This document shows, in pieces, positions 26,204 to 34,799 of a stretch of DNA of 64,000 bases. Every line of letters starts with the position of its first letter. Within the stretch, counting starts at the first letter, position 1. Origin of the DNA: 20CM-2-55-15 sp964633285 (GTDB taxonomy: Bacteria > Acidobacteriota > Terriglobia > 20CM-2-55-15). Position numbers and translations under genes: made by a program. The notes under the pieces are model-generated. The model saw nothing but the letters and a program-made list of their open reading frames with translations. It ran no database searches and was not told the origin of the DNA. The DNA is taken from assembly GCA_964633285.1 (NCBI GenBank), contig CAZWGA010000002.1, positions 147,232 through 211,231 of the forward strand. The letters are read 5' to 3'.

Positions 26204-27136
26204 ATGTTGTCAGCGATCGAAATCCTGAACTTCCGCGGCTTCTCTAAGACAAAGCTGAACGACCTGGGACTTGTCAATCTTGTCGTCGGTCGTAATAACA
26301 GCGGGAAAACGTCTCTTTTGGAAGCGATCTCCGTTCTGGCAGACCCCGACACAGCGCGGTCTTTATCCACCACTTTTAGAGCAAGCTCTGGTAGTGATCG
26401 ATCCCATACATGGCTTATTCGAGACGGCGCAGAGAACAAACAGGCTGACCTTCTCGGAACTGACCAAGGGGGACAATGGCGTGTCATCATTCGAGCGGGT
26501 AATCTCGCGTCGCCAGGTGCAACAGTAACGATGTCTTTCGCCGATTTGCAATTGTCAGCTTTTGGACCATATCGGCAACTCAAAGCCCGAACTATTTCGG
26601 TACATCACCGCGCTCCTGCGGAGATCGCGACTGCTTTTGCTGAGGCCGTGCGGCCTTCCGAAGGAGAGGGTCAGATGGAGTCCCTTCTTCGATCGGTGGA
26701 TGACCGCATTAAGACAGTGAGGCTGGACTACACGGGATCGCAACCCTTCATCGTCTTCGACATCGGGCTAACCCGCAGAATTCCTATTTCTGAGGTTGGT
26801 CAGGGAATTTACAGGCTCGTCGCGATCTTCTCGGAACTGCTGGGACAGAGGCCGGACATTTGTTTCATCGACGAAATCGAAAATGGAATCCATTATTCCG
26901 CCCTACCGCAAGTTTGGACAGGTATTGCAGAGGTCGCAGAGCGTCTACATATTCAGGTCTTTGCGACAACTCACAGCGGCGAATGTTTGGCCGCTGCTCA
27001 CGACGCTTTCAACACTCGCAAAAACTACGATCTGAGAGTCATTCAACTCTATAGAACGGATGGTTGTATTGACGGACGCGTGCTTGATCGCGGCCTCATC
27101 GAATCCGGGTTGGAAGGGAACATCGATCTTCGGTGA
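26204..27136 (+). CDS. AAA family ATPase (OLD/PARIS-like, candidate defence ATPase)
   Basis: Starting at MLSAIEILNFRGF, the usual opening of OLD-type SMC/ABC-like ATPases, the 310-residue protein has Walker A GRNNSGKT (residues 29-36), Walker B DICFIDEIENG, and a downstream ATTHSGE switch-like His. A frame extending back to a GTG at 26117 adds 29 residues with no motif and was not chosen. The stop overlaps the DUF3226 start by four bases (GTGA), so the two are co-translated. In known OLD and PARIS systems such an ATPase pairs with a TOPRIM-type nuclease to abort phage infection. Whether this pair does so is an inference from gene content. Confidence 0.85.
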   Translation: MLSAIEILNFRGFSKTKLNDLGLVNLVVGRNNSGKTSLLEAISVLADPDTARSLSTTFRASSGSDRSHTWLIRDGAENKQADLLGTDQGGQWRVIIRAGNLASPGATVTMSFADLQLSAFGPYRQLKARTISVHHRAPAEIATAFAEAVRPSEGEGQMESLLRSVDDRIKTVRLDYTGSQPFIVFDIGLTRRIPISEVGQGIYRLVAIFSELLGQRPDICFIDEIENGIHYSALPQVWTGIAEVAERLHIQVFATTHSGECLAAAHDAFNTRKNYDLRVIQLYRTDGCIDGRVLDRGLIESGLEGNIDLR

Positions 27137-27804
27137 CAGAAGACAGCAGAAAAGGTTTCGGCGCCACACGGAAATGGTCAGATGAGCCATTGGTTCTTTT
27201 TGTCGAAGGCTACAGCGATCTAACCTTCTACGCAGAACTGTTAGAGCATATCGAAATCTTCAGTCCATTCATCCAGAACCTCGGAGGCAAAGGTCGCGGC
27301 AAACTTCGAGATGAAGCAAAACTCCTTCTGAAACCCGATAATCTGGCAAAGATGAAGGCCATAGCCATTATCCTCGACGCCGATGGCAGCGCGGAACAAT
27401 CGTTCGCCGGCGCCCGAGACGCAATTCGCAGCGCTCTCGAACTCGACATTGACACACCTGGAAAATGGTTTGAGGAATCTCGCACGAACGCACGATTTGG
27501 AATCTATATCGTCGCTGGTCCTGATGGCACGGGAGAAGTCGAATCCTTAGCTTGGGATGCTTGGCAATCAAAGGTCGAGAACGCGAGATTGAAGGAGTGC
27601 GTTGAGGAATTCACCAGATGTGCAGCGGCAGCCGGATTGACGCTGCGTAATTTGGATAAAACTCGAATCGGCGCGGCTTTGTCGATCCTTAATGAAGATG
27701 ATCCAAGGCTGGGTGCAGGTGCGCGTGCAAACAAGTTTGATTTTGAATCTGCGCAATTCAAGAACCTGCGCGAATTCTTCCTTGAAGTGAAGCCGATCCT
27801 TTAG
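27133..27804 (+). CDS. DUF3226 (TOPRIM-like) protein, partner of the AAA ATPase
   Basis: The 223-residue product begins with GTG overlapping the ATPase stop. It carries the TOPRIM-like acid motifs: LFVEGYSDLTFY (Glu25, Asp29) and IAIILDADGS (Asp82, Asp84), plus GGKGRGKLRDE, IYIVAGPDGTGEVESLAWD, and a C-terminal FDFESAQFKNLREFF typical of DUF3226 endings. The intact acid residues suggest a metal-dependent nuclease. Together with the ATPase, it forms a two-gene module resembling OLD/PARIS-type immunity, though PARIS uses a DUF4435 partner instead. Confidence 0.85.
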   Translation: MTEDSRKGFGATRKWSDEPLVLFVEGYSDLTFYAELLEHIEIFSPFIQNLGGKGRGKLRDEAKLLLKPDNLAKMKAIAIILDADGSAEQSFAGARDAIRSALELDIDTPGKWFEESRTNARFGIYIVAGPDGTGEVESLAWDAWQSKVENARLKECVEEFTRCAAAAGLTLRNLDKTRIGAALSILNEDDPRLGAGARANKFDFESAQFKNLREFFLEVKPIL

Positions 27805-27882
27805 CGTACCGAATACAGTCCTCCTGACTTGCGTCCGGCTTTTGAAACAACCCCAACTCGCCCATCCACTAAATGCTACTGC

Positions 27883-30390
27883 TCAATCCTCTCGAAGTAC
27901 CGTATTCGGATCGAGTCGCGAGGCGCGCCAGGCAGGCAACCCACAGGAGACGGCGGCCACGGTGACGATGATGGTAATCACGATGGCGCCGGTCGCCGCA
28001 TCGGTGGGTTGTACTCCAAACAGCAGTGAGGTGATCAACCGGTTCAGACTGTATACGCCGATCAGACCCAGAATGCCGCCGGTTGCCGTAAGCAGGAGTC
28101 CTCGTCTCATGATTTGCGCAATGACATTCGCACGATCGGCGCCGAGCGCGATGCGGATGCCGATCTCGCGACGTCTTTCCGCCACAAGGTAGGAAAGCAC
28201 GCCGTAAATTCCGATGGCCGCGAGCAGTAGCGCGAGCCCTGCGAAGATGGTGATCAGTTGCGCCAGCAGGCGCGGACGCTGTATCGATTCTTCAAACACG
28301 CTCTCCATTTCACGAAAGCGAACGACAGGCACACTGGGATCGCCTTCGCGAACCACGCGCTCGATCGTTTGTGACAACGTTGCAGCGGGAAGCGTGGTGC
28401 GCAGGACAAGATTCATCGTGACCGGAGTGTTCACGATCTGCGGCCGCCCGATCCCTTGTTCGAGGAAGAAGTAAACTTCGGTTCCGGTTTTCTTATCGAC
28501 GCCGCCCTGTTTCACATCCTTCGCAACGCCGATTACGGTGAACCACGGAATCTGGTCGCCGCAGCACGGCCGCACGCGAAGTCCGATCGGATTCTTGTCT
28601 TTCCAGAACGTGTTCACGAGCGTCTGATTCACGACCGCCACCATGCCCTGCGAACCGGCGTCCGTCGATTCGAAGCTGCGTCCCTGAACGATCGGAATGC
28701 CCATCGTCTCGAAGTAATTCGACATGACGTTCTGGTAGTAATCGACATTCTTGGCGGGACCCTGCGGCGGAGGCGTGTAGTCGCTGATATCGGTGTCGTT
28801 TGCATTGAGCGGACGGTTCGGCGGCAGCCCGGACATTGCCGTGGCCGCCTGGACCCCCGGTATGGCTCGAAGGCTTTCCAGCAGCCTCTGGTATTTCGGA
28901 ACGCGCGTTGAAGGCAGGTACTTCACACCGGGCAACGTCATCGAGAACGTCACAAGGCGCGCGCGATTGAAGCCCGCATCCACGTGCGTGAGGTTATGCA
29001 CGGTGCGGACCAGCAATCCCGCGCCGATCACGATCATGACAGACAGTGCGACTTCAGCGATCACAAGCGCGTGGCGAATATGATGGCGCGCCGCTCCGGT
29101 GGCGCCTTTGGATCCGGCATCCTTGAGCGCCGTTGCGAGCATCTTTACTCGAGTGTGTGCGATCGGAGTCAATCCGAAGATCAGGCCGGTTGCGATGGAA
29201 AGTCCCGCCGTAAAAATCAGCGCGATGGGATCGACTGCAATCTCGTTCGTCCGAGGCAGCGTGGCAGGATAAGCGCGAATCAGCGTCATGATGCCGGCTT
29301 TGGCAAGCAGAACACCGAGCGCCCCGCCCACCACTGACAGCAGTACGCCTTCCGTCATCGAATGGCGAATCAGGCGGCCGCGGCTTGCGCCCAGAGCGCG
29401 GCGCACCGCGTACTCGCGATATCGAGACTCCGCTCGCGCCAGCAGCAGGTTCGCCAGGTTCGCGCATGCAATGAAGAGCACGAATCCGACGGCTGCCTGA
29501 AGAACCCAGATCGAACGGCTGACGCCGCCAAGGATCTCTTCACGCATGGGTTTCATTTGAAGGACATGGTGTCCGAAGTTGGGGAGCGGACTGAAGAAGT
29601 GATTCTTGGCGCCGGTACGCTCGCTCCAATGCGAAACGAGGTCGTCCAATTCGCGCTGCGCGGCTTCAGCCGTGACGCCATCCTTCAAGCGGCCGATCAA
29701 ATACAGATAATGATTCCCGCGATTCTGCCGATTCGCTCGATTCAAACCCAGAGGCAGCCAGATCTGAGTGCGGTTGTCCATCAGGTCTGTGCCGGGCGGC
29801 ATAATCCCGATAACCTCACGCCGCGCGCCGTTGATTTCCACGGCTTGTCCCACCATGGGACGGCCTGCAAACGCGCTCTGCCACAATTCGTGCGAAAGAA
29901 TCGCGAGCGCAGGCGGCGTTGGAGGCGGCCCACCGGCTGCGGGTTGTGCGGTAACATCGGTTTCGCCTTTCCCGAACAATCGGCCCTGCGCGGGCTGTAC
30001 ACCAAGCGCGTTCAGAAGATGTTCATCGACGTTCACGGATCGTACGCGCAAAGGCCGATCGCCGGCAGTCAGGTTCACTTCACCTGTGGTGTAAGCGCCG
30101 ACATTGGCGAACGATCCATTGATTTCCTGAAACTCCATGTATTCCGGCGGCGATACCCAGAACTGAAGGAACCCCATCGTTGGAAACTGCGTCGTCAGAT
30201 ACATCAATTGATCGGGCGTCGGATAGGAGAACGGCCGGAGGATCACGCTGTTGACCAGAGAAAAGATCGCCGTGTTTGCCCCGATTCCCAATGTCAGCGT
30301 AACGATAACGACCAACGCGAATCCCGGGCTTCGCAACAGAGAACGCACAGCCAGACGGACGTCGTGAATCAGTTCTTCGATCCAACGCAT
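27883..30390 (-). CDS. ADOP-type ABC transporter permease (duplicated MacB/FtsX)
   Basis: The 835-residue protein has a MacB_PCD-type periplasmic domain after its first membrane helix (ALVVIVTLTLGIGANTAIFSLVNSVILRPF) and FtsX permease domains, in a duplicated arrangement. The second half repeats the pattern (VALSVMIVIGAGLLVRTVHNL to the final LGLIGVYSLNRLITSLLFGVQPTD). This length and the ..GIGANTAIFS signature are typical of the large family of orphan permeases in Acidobacteriota. No ATPase gene is adjacent. A strong Shine-Dalgarno AGGAGGT precedes the ATG. Substrate unknown. Confidence 0.93.
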   Translation of the reverse strand: MRWIEELIHDVRLAVRSLLRSPGFALVVIVTLTLGIGANTAIFSLVNSVILRPFSYPTPDQLMYLTTQFPTMGFLQFWVSPPEYMEFQEINGSFANVGAYTTGEVNLTAGDRPLRVRSVNVDEHLLNALGVQPAQGRLFGKGETDVTAQPAAGGPPPTPPALAILSHELWQSAFAGRPMVGQAVEINGARREVIGIMPPGTDLMDNRTQIWLPLGLNRANRQNRGNHYLYLIGRLKDGVTAEAAQRELDDLVSHWSERTGAKNHFFSPLPNFGHHVLQMKPMREEILGGVSRSIWVLQAAVGFVLFIACANLANLLLARAESRYREYAVRRALGASRGRLIRHSMTEGVLLSVVGGALGVLLAKAGIMTLIRAYPATLPRTNEIAVDPIALIFTAGLSIATGLIFGLTPIAHTRVKMLATALKDAGSKGATGAARHHIRHALVIAEVALSVMIVIGAGLLVRTVHNLTHVDAGFNRARLVTFSMTLPGVKYLPSTRVPKYQRLLESLRAIPGVQAATAMSGLPPNRPLNANDTDISDYTPPPQGPAKNVDYYQNVMSNYFETMGIPIVQGRSFESTDAGSQGMVAVVNQTLVNTFWKDKNPIGLRVRPCCGDQIPWFTVIGVAKDVKQGGVDKKTGTEVYFFLEQGIGRPQIVNTPVTMNLVLRTTLPAATLSQTIERVVREGDPSVPVVRFREMESVFEESIQRPRLLAQLITIFAGLALLLAAIGIYGVLSYLVAERRREIGIRIALGADRANVIAQIMRRGLLLTATGGILGLIGVYSLNRLITSLLFGVQPTDAATGAIVITIIVTVAAVSCGLPAWRASRLDPNTVLRED

Positions 30391-30526
30391 GACAGTGACC
30401 TCCTGGAGATTGGCCGTTGCATAGAACCATAAATGCCGGGAGTGGTTGGCCCTTCATGGGCGGCATTATTGCGAAGAGGAATCCTCCGGCCCGATGATCG
30501 CGTTAGCCGCGTGGTATTATGCGCCC

Positions 30527-30865
30527 GTGAATATCGAACGCACGATGGAGTTCATCCTCGAGAGTCAAGCCAACACCGAGGTTCGTCTCACCGGCATTAC
30601 GAAGCTGATGAAGCAGGGCATGCGCATGCTGGTTAAGACCGATACACAACTGGCGGAATTGGCCACAGCGCAGAAACGCACGGAAGGCCGAGTGGCGGAA
30701 TTGGCAGTTGGAATGAGGGAATTGTCGGGCGAAATGAAGGAACTATCCGTCGAAATGAAAGAATTGGCGAAAGCACAGAAGGAACTCGCCCACGCCCAAA
30801 AAACAACAGAGCGTACGTTGCAGGCTTTCATCAAAGGCCAACGCAACGGCAGGAATGGCCGATAG
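30527..30865 (+). CDS. Coiled-coil protein of unknown function, GTG start
   Basis: The chosen GTG gives VNIERTMEFILESQANTEVRL, followed by a predicted coiled coil rich in Glu/Lys/Leu heptads (ELATAQKRTEGRVAELAVG.MRELSGEMKELSVEMKELAKAQKEL). Similar small MEFILE-starting coiled-coil proteins are familiar in Acidobacteriota, but no role is known. A -10-like TATTAT at 30515-30520 lies six bases before the GTG, so a leaderless message is possible; no good -35 box is seen. The frame extending to 30446 is disfavoured. Confidence 0.65.
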   Translation: MNIERTMEFILESQANTEVRLTGITKLMKQGMRMLVKTDTQLAELATAQKRTEGRVAELAVGMRELSGEMKELSVEMKELAKAQKELAHAQKTTERTLQAFIKGQRNGRNGR

Positions 30866-30927
30866 GCTCGCCACCCACCCACTGTAGCTGTTCGTCCGGG
30901 CCGTCGAATCGATATCCCACTAAATCC

Positions 30928-33033
30928 TCAATACGACAGCCACGTGTCCGGCGGCTGCACGCTGATTCCCTTCCGGGCGTAGTCGCACACGCCCGATGGG
31001 AAAACGGTTCGGAGTGCCGCGGCCTCCCCATCCGTGAGTGCTCGTGAATAGTCTTTTTTGTCGATCGGTTTGAGCGCGCATTTCAGCATGGTTGAGGCTA
31101 TGGGCATTCCCGCATTGAGGCGCGGGTTGGAGTACGCCGGGAACATCTCGGCGCAGCGTTTCATGTCCGTAATCTTCCGGCCGTCCTTTGTGTAGCACCC
31201 GTCCGTTATGCTCGCGGGCCGATTGCGCATCACTTTCTCCAACGGGCTCTTTGCAGGCGAAGTGTCTCTGGCAATGGCATCGAGCCACGCGGCCATCTCT
31301 CTGAGGTTGTCGCGTTGTGCGCTCTGAATGTCCGTGCCGGGCTCGTAAATGTGCAGCACCTGATTGCCGGAAGTGCCGTTGGCCGCGGCCAGACGAGCTC
31401 GCATGATATAGCTGTTGACGGTATCGTGCAGATCGCCGCTGCCATCGGTGTACGGGCGCACGTCAATGATCGGCACCATCGCCATCCCCTTGCCGGCATC
31501 GTTCACACGTCCGGATTGGTGCGCGATGCGAAGCGCGACGGCGTCGGCTGTCGTGCGAGCGGCTACAACATTGCCATCGATGTCGTGACCGCCGGCACGC
31601 CTGTTGAGATCGATGAATTGCTCGAATGTGATTTTTCCGCTGTTGAAGGCCTTGAGTCCGTACTGAATACCGACGTTGTCAAATGGCCGGCGCGCGAATC
31701 CCGTTTTCGGATCGCGTCCGAACACGTTGACGAGGTTGTCCTGGTAAGTGCACCTGGCGCCTTTCGGGTTGGTACTTGAATCATAAATCTCACTGCCGGA
31801 CAGCGTGCCGTCACAGAATTTGACAAGCAGCAATCGAATATTGGTCCCGTTCTGAGCGCAGTACTGCCAATTCGCTTCACCGGAAACAGCGGCTTTTTGA
31901 TCGTCCGTCCAGCGGGACGGCGAACTCTCAAACGCGTGCTGGATCAGTTCGCAGTCGGACACATGATTCACAAACGTGAAAGTATCCGCAAAAGACGCCG
32001 ACGGGATAAGACCGTCGAGCAGTCCTGGATAGTTGTTCGCGATGAGGTGCTGTTGCATCGATCCGCCGGAACGACCGCTCCCGATCGTATAAAGAGGTAC
32101 GCCGAACTCCTCGATAAAGTGCTCCTTCACCATCATCATCGTCTCGGCGGATATCACGTCGGCGCAACTGGTGTTGAATACATTCAGTGATGATGATGCA
32201 ACCGCATAACCTGCAGCGATGGCGTAGTCGGACAACTGACTCTCCTCCAGAAAGCTCCGATTCGCCAGCAGACCGCCGATGGCCGTGCCCTGGTGATAAC
32301 CGGCGCGACAGCCGGCGCCAAAGGTATAGATCAATCGTCTATTCCAATTGAAACCCTCAGTGCTCCACGGATCGGGAAGCGCGGTTCCGGGTTCGTGCAG
32401 GAAAGCGATCGCGTATACGGCGCGATTGATGGTCCCCATTTCGCGGCGGACGATGTACGGCACCGTTTTTCCATCGAGCGTGGTCGTCATTGCGAGATCG
32501 GCCGGCCGCGGCGCGTTCCCGTCGTATGGCTTAAAGGGATTCGCCGGCGGAGACTGGGACGTCGAGCGATAGAAGTACTCGACTCGTGTTGCCACGCTGC
32601 AGTCGGCGTCCAGCGGCGGACCGAAGCCAAACGATTGGGTCTCGCACTTGAAAGGCGCCTGATGCGGGCCGCTCAGTACCGGTCCCGTGATCGCGTGATT
32701 CACGACGACGAGTTGCACCGAGGGCTTTTGGCCATCGTAGCCGACGGCGATGCCGTTCTTACCGGGCGTCAGATCCTTGAGCCGCGCGAGGAGAGCGCTG
32801 CGATCCGACGTTGGTTTGGACTCGGAGTTTGCGGGACGTCCGTTGACGGTTATCGCGACATGGTCCACTGCCGGCCTGGGCGGGACGATCCGGATCAGCA
32901 CGTCGCCGCCACTCACCATGTCCGAACGGCTGGATATCGTACTTACCTCGAACCCGCCACCTCTTGCCGGCTGCGCCAACAGAGGCGCTCCGCTCAGAGC
33001 GACTGCAATTGCGATTGCTATCGTGATTCTCAT
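30928..33033 (-). CDS. DUF6351 family secreted protein (alpha/beta-hydrolase-like)
   Basis: The start MRITIAIAIAVAL gives a signal peptide. The ~700-residue protein has conserved N-terminal RPAVDHVAITVNGRPA and RLIYTFGAGCRAGYHQG segments, and a candidate nucleophile motif TIGSGRSGGSMQQHLIANNYPG (Ser in GRSGG) like serine hydrolases. The central DPKTGFARRPFDNVGIQYGLKAF region is typical of DUF6351. A hydrolase on an unknown, possibly ester, substrate is an inference. It lies 45 bases downstream of the cytochrome c gene on the same strand, so both may be co-transcribed. Confidence 0.8.
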   Translation of the reverse strand: MRITIAIAIAVALSGAPLLAQPARGGGFEVSTISSRSDMVSGGDVLIRIVPPRPAVDHVAITVNGRPANSESKPTSDRSALLARLKDLTPGKNGIAVGYDGQKPSVQLVVVNHAITGPVLSGPHQAPFKCETQSFGFGPPLDADCSVATRVEYFYRSTSQSPPANPFKPYDGNAPRPADLAMTTTLDGKTVPYIVRREMGTINRAVYAIAFLHEPGTALPDPWSTEGFNWNRRLIYTFGAGCRAGYHQGTAIGGLLANRSFLEESQLSDYAIAAGYAVASSSLNVFNTSCADVISAETMMMVKEHFIEEFGVPLYTIGSGRSGGSMQQHLIANNYPGLLDGLIPSASFADTFTFVNHVSDCELIQHAFESSPSRWTDDQKAAVSGEANWQYCAQNGTNIRLLLVKFCDGTLSGSEIYDSSTNPKGARCTYQDNLVNVFGRDPKTGFARRPFDNVGIQYGLKAFNSGKITFEQFIDLNRRAGGHDIDGNVVAARTTADAVALRIAHQSGRVNDAGKGMAMVPIIDVRPYTDGSGDLHDTVNSYIMRARLAAANGTSGNQVLHIYEPGTDIQSAQRDNLREMAAWLDAIARDTSPAKSPLEKVMRNRPASITDGCYTKDGRKITDMKRCAEMFPAYSNPRLNAGMPIASTMLKCALKPIDKKDYSRALTDGEAAALRTVFPSGVCDYARKGISVQPPDTWLSY

Positions 33034-33078
33034 GCCTGAAGTAATGACAGACATTGTCCTGACTGAAGCCGGGAATGA

Positions 33079-33576
33079 CTACGGCTTCGAAGCGTCAAGA
33101 GAGACAAGATTGCGGATCTGGACGTCCGTCGCTGCCGTGAGTGGCTGCGTTCCGGACAAAGCACCATTGCCCTGCAGGATGTAGGCGATCAAATTCAGCC
33201 GCGTCTCCTCCTCGAGTTTCCCAAATCGCTCCTGAAACTCCCTGGTGAGATCCTTCGTTGTTCGGCCGGCCCACCGCTTTCGAAACTCCGGACCGACCAG
33301 AGCCGGAACCTTGCCGTAAACCTTGATCGTCTGCTGAGCATCTTCAGATAAGGAGTTGACTGGAGGAAGTTCGCCGGGTTCGCCGTTTCGGCCAGTCAAC
33401 CCCGTAGTATGACAATCCGTGCACACGCCGAATGAATTCGTCTTCAGCGCCAACCGGCCCGCCTCGGCTTGTTCCAGCGTATAAACGGCCGGCCGGTTCG
33501 TTGTTTGTCTGGCCCGTGAGGTTGAGGCACCTCCGAAGACGACGGCAACGATCACTAATAATGATGCAACGCGCAT
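33079..33576 (-). CDS. Secreted c-type cytochrome (single haem)
   Basis: The start MRVASLLVIVAVV, with GGAGGAGGT upstream, gives a signal peptide. One CxxCH haem site is present (GVCTDCHTTG). The remainder includes helical parts (LTREFQERFGKLEEETRLNLIAYIL) that would pack around the haem, and the conserved Met-type axial ligand is not obvious. An upstream in-frame ATG at 33657 is not used. It probably donates or accepts electrons in the periplasm. Its relation to the following DUF6351 gene is unknown. Confidence 0.8.
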   Translation of the reverse strand: MRVASLLVIVAVVFGGASTSRARQTTNRPAVYTLEQAEAGRLALKTNSFGVCTDCHTTGLTGRNGEPGELPPVNSLSEDAQQTIKVYGKVPALVGPEFRKRWAGRTTKDLTREFQERFGKLEEETRLNLIAYILQGNGALSGTQPLTAATDVQIRNLVSLDASKP

Positions 33577-33660
33577 GACCTCCTCCTTCGACTCATCCTG
33601 GGAACGATAGGATACAAAAGAAAGGGCGACTCTGGTTAACCTTAGGAACCCACACACGAG

Positions 33661-33689
33661 TTGGATAAATATCTTACTCCTGTTAGTAT
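33661..33689 (+). promoter_or_regulatory. Promoter of the RHH/PIN toxin-antitoxin operon
   Basis: TTGGAT (33661-33666) and TAGTAT (33684-33689) are spaced by 17 bases and match 4/6 each. The ATG follows six bases after the -10 box, implying a leaderless transcript. Confidence 0.6.
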
Positions 33690-33695
33690 GAACAT

Positions 33696-33974
33696 ATGAG
33701 CAAGGAGCGCATGACGGTTACGGTCGATTCACATCTGATTGAAGCCGCCAATCAAGCTGTGACGGAAGGACGCGTGGCCTCGTTGAGTGGATGGGTCAAC
33801 CTCGCGCTTGCCGAAAGAGCCGCAAAAGAGCGCCGGTTGCGCGCACTCGCGGAAGCCGTAGCAGCATATGAAGAGGAATTCGGAGAAATAACGGTCGCCG
33901 AACTGGCCGGGCAGGAACGGGCCGACCGGCGAAACTCGATTCCCATTCGCCCGCGAAAACGCTCGAAAAAATAA
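33696..33974 (+). CDS. Ribbon-helix-helix type antitoxin
   Basis: The 92-residue product starts KERMTVTVDSHLIEAANQAVTEGRVASLSGWVNLALAER, the ribbon-helix-helix pattern of ParD/VapB-type antitoxins, followed by a charged toxin-binding tail (EEEFGEITVAELAGQERADRR). The stop is directly followed by the ATG of the PIN gene with no spacer, so translation is coupled. Confidence 0.85.
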   Translation: MSKERMTVTVDSHLIEAANQAVTEGRVASLSGWVNLALAERAAKERRLRALAEAVAAYEEEFGEITVAELAGQERADRRNSIPIRPRKRSKK

Positions 33975-34355
33975 ATGCCACTCCTGCTCGACACCGGGGC
34001 ACTTATCGCACTTGAGCGTAACGATCGCTCGATGTGGCGCCGGCTGAAGGCCGCACTCCTCGTCAACGAAATCCCGGTCACACATGGAGGCGTCATCGGC
34101 CAGGCCTGGCGCGGCAAGGGCCCGCGCGCAGCGCTTCTCGCGATGGCGCTTGCGAGCATGGATGTACGCCCGCTTGACGAAGGCTTGGGCATACGGTCCG
34201 GTGAGTTGCTCCAGCGCGCAAAGAAAAACGACGTCATCGACGCGGCTCTCGTGTTGCTCGCATCGGATGGTGACTCGATCGCAACCTCCGACCCCAATGA
34301 CCTCGGTCCCCTCGCCAGGGCAGCAGGGCGCGTGATCGACCTTATTCCCGTTTAA
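33975..34355 (+). CDS. PIN-domain (VapC-like) toxin
   Basis: The 126-residue product begins LLLDTGALIALERNDR, the first PIN strand with Asp and a nearby Glu. Later acidic residues sit in DVIDAALVLLASDGDSIATSDPNDL. These fit the Mg-binding cluster of VapC RNases. It starts immediately after the antitoxin stop. Confidence 0.88.
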   Translation: MPLLLDTGALIALERNDRSMWRRLKAALLVNEIPVTHGGVIGQAWRGKGPRAALLAMALASMDVRPLDEGLGIRSGELLQRAKKNDVIDAALVLLASDGDSIATSDPNDLGPLARAAGRVIDLIPV

Positions 34356-34366
34356 GACCGGCCGCC

Positions 34367-34395
34367 TTGACATGTGCAGCACATGCACCTAGCAC
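34367..34395 (+). promoter_or_regulatory. Promoter/operator of a VapB (FitA-like) gene
   Basis: A consensus TTGACA (34367-34372) and a weak TAGCAC (34390-34395) are 17 bases apart. The inverted repeat CATGTG-CAG-CACATG (34371-34385) overlaps the -35 and spacer, a likely autorepression site. Unlike the neighbouring loci, this gene has a leader with AGAGGA five bases before its ATG. Confidence 0.6.
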
Positions 34396-34419
34396 TCTTG
34401 CAGGGGCAAGAGGATTCAA

Positions 34420-34650
34420 ATGCGTAACGGTCCAGATGAGCTTCACAGAAAACTGAAGTCCAGGGCGGCTATGGAAGGCATGACGCTCTCGGATTACCTT
34501 GTGCGTGAAATCACCACACTTGCAGATCGTCCGACAATGGCTGAATTGCGTAACCGAATTGCGCAGCGAGGCACGGCAGAAGTGCAGACGAGACCCGCGA
34601 AAGCAGTCCGGGCGGAACGCGACACGTCCTCTCAAAAGAACTCCGCATAG
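34420..34650 (+). CDS. FitA/VapB-like antitoxin, orphaned
   Basis: The 76-residue product has the pattern PDELHRKLKSRAAMEGMTLSDYLVREI, typical of ribbon-helix-helix FitA/VapB antitoxins, and ends RPAKAVRAERDTSSQKNSA. The AVRAERD segment is where these antitoxins usually end before the toxin starts. The cognate toxin is only a fragment here (34629-34799), so the antitoxin is probably orphaned. Confidence 0.8.
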   Translation: MRNGPDELHRKLKSRAAMEGMTLSDYLVREITTLADRPTMAELRNRIAQRGTAEVQTRPAKAVRAERDTSSQKNSA

Positions 34651-34799
34651 AGCGCGCTTCTCAGGCACTGGATGATTTCCGCGATCTTCCACTCCATCGC
34701 TATGGGCTTTTCGATTTCATCTCGCGGGTATGGGAACTGCGGAAATCGCTGACGGCCTACGACGCGGCTTATGTATCTCTGGCGGAGGCGCTGGATTCA
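34629..34799 (+). pseudogene. VapC fragment (C-terminal half), broken
   Basis: In the frame of codons starting at 34629 one reads ELRIERASQALDDFRDLPLHRYG, then RVWELRKSLTAYDAAYVSLAEALD, the second half of a VapC PIN domain including the typical LTAYDAAYVALAEAL segment. The first ~60 residues, with the catalytic Asp, are missing: the antitoxin gene runs directly into this middle part. No start codon is present in the frame. The frame continues without a stop into the secreted-protein fragment. Confidence 0.8.

Noticed and set aside
29362..30432. Long plus-strand open frame of 356 codons inside the ADOP permease gene
   Set aside because: It is antisense to a clear permease gene with a strong ribosome site. 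No domain is recognisable and its composition is that of a shadow frame in G+C-rich DNA.
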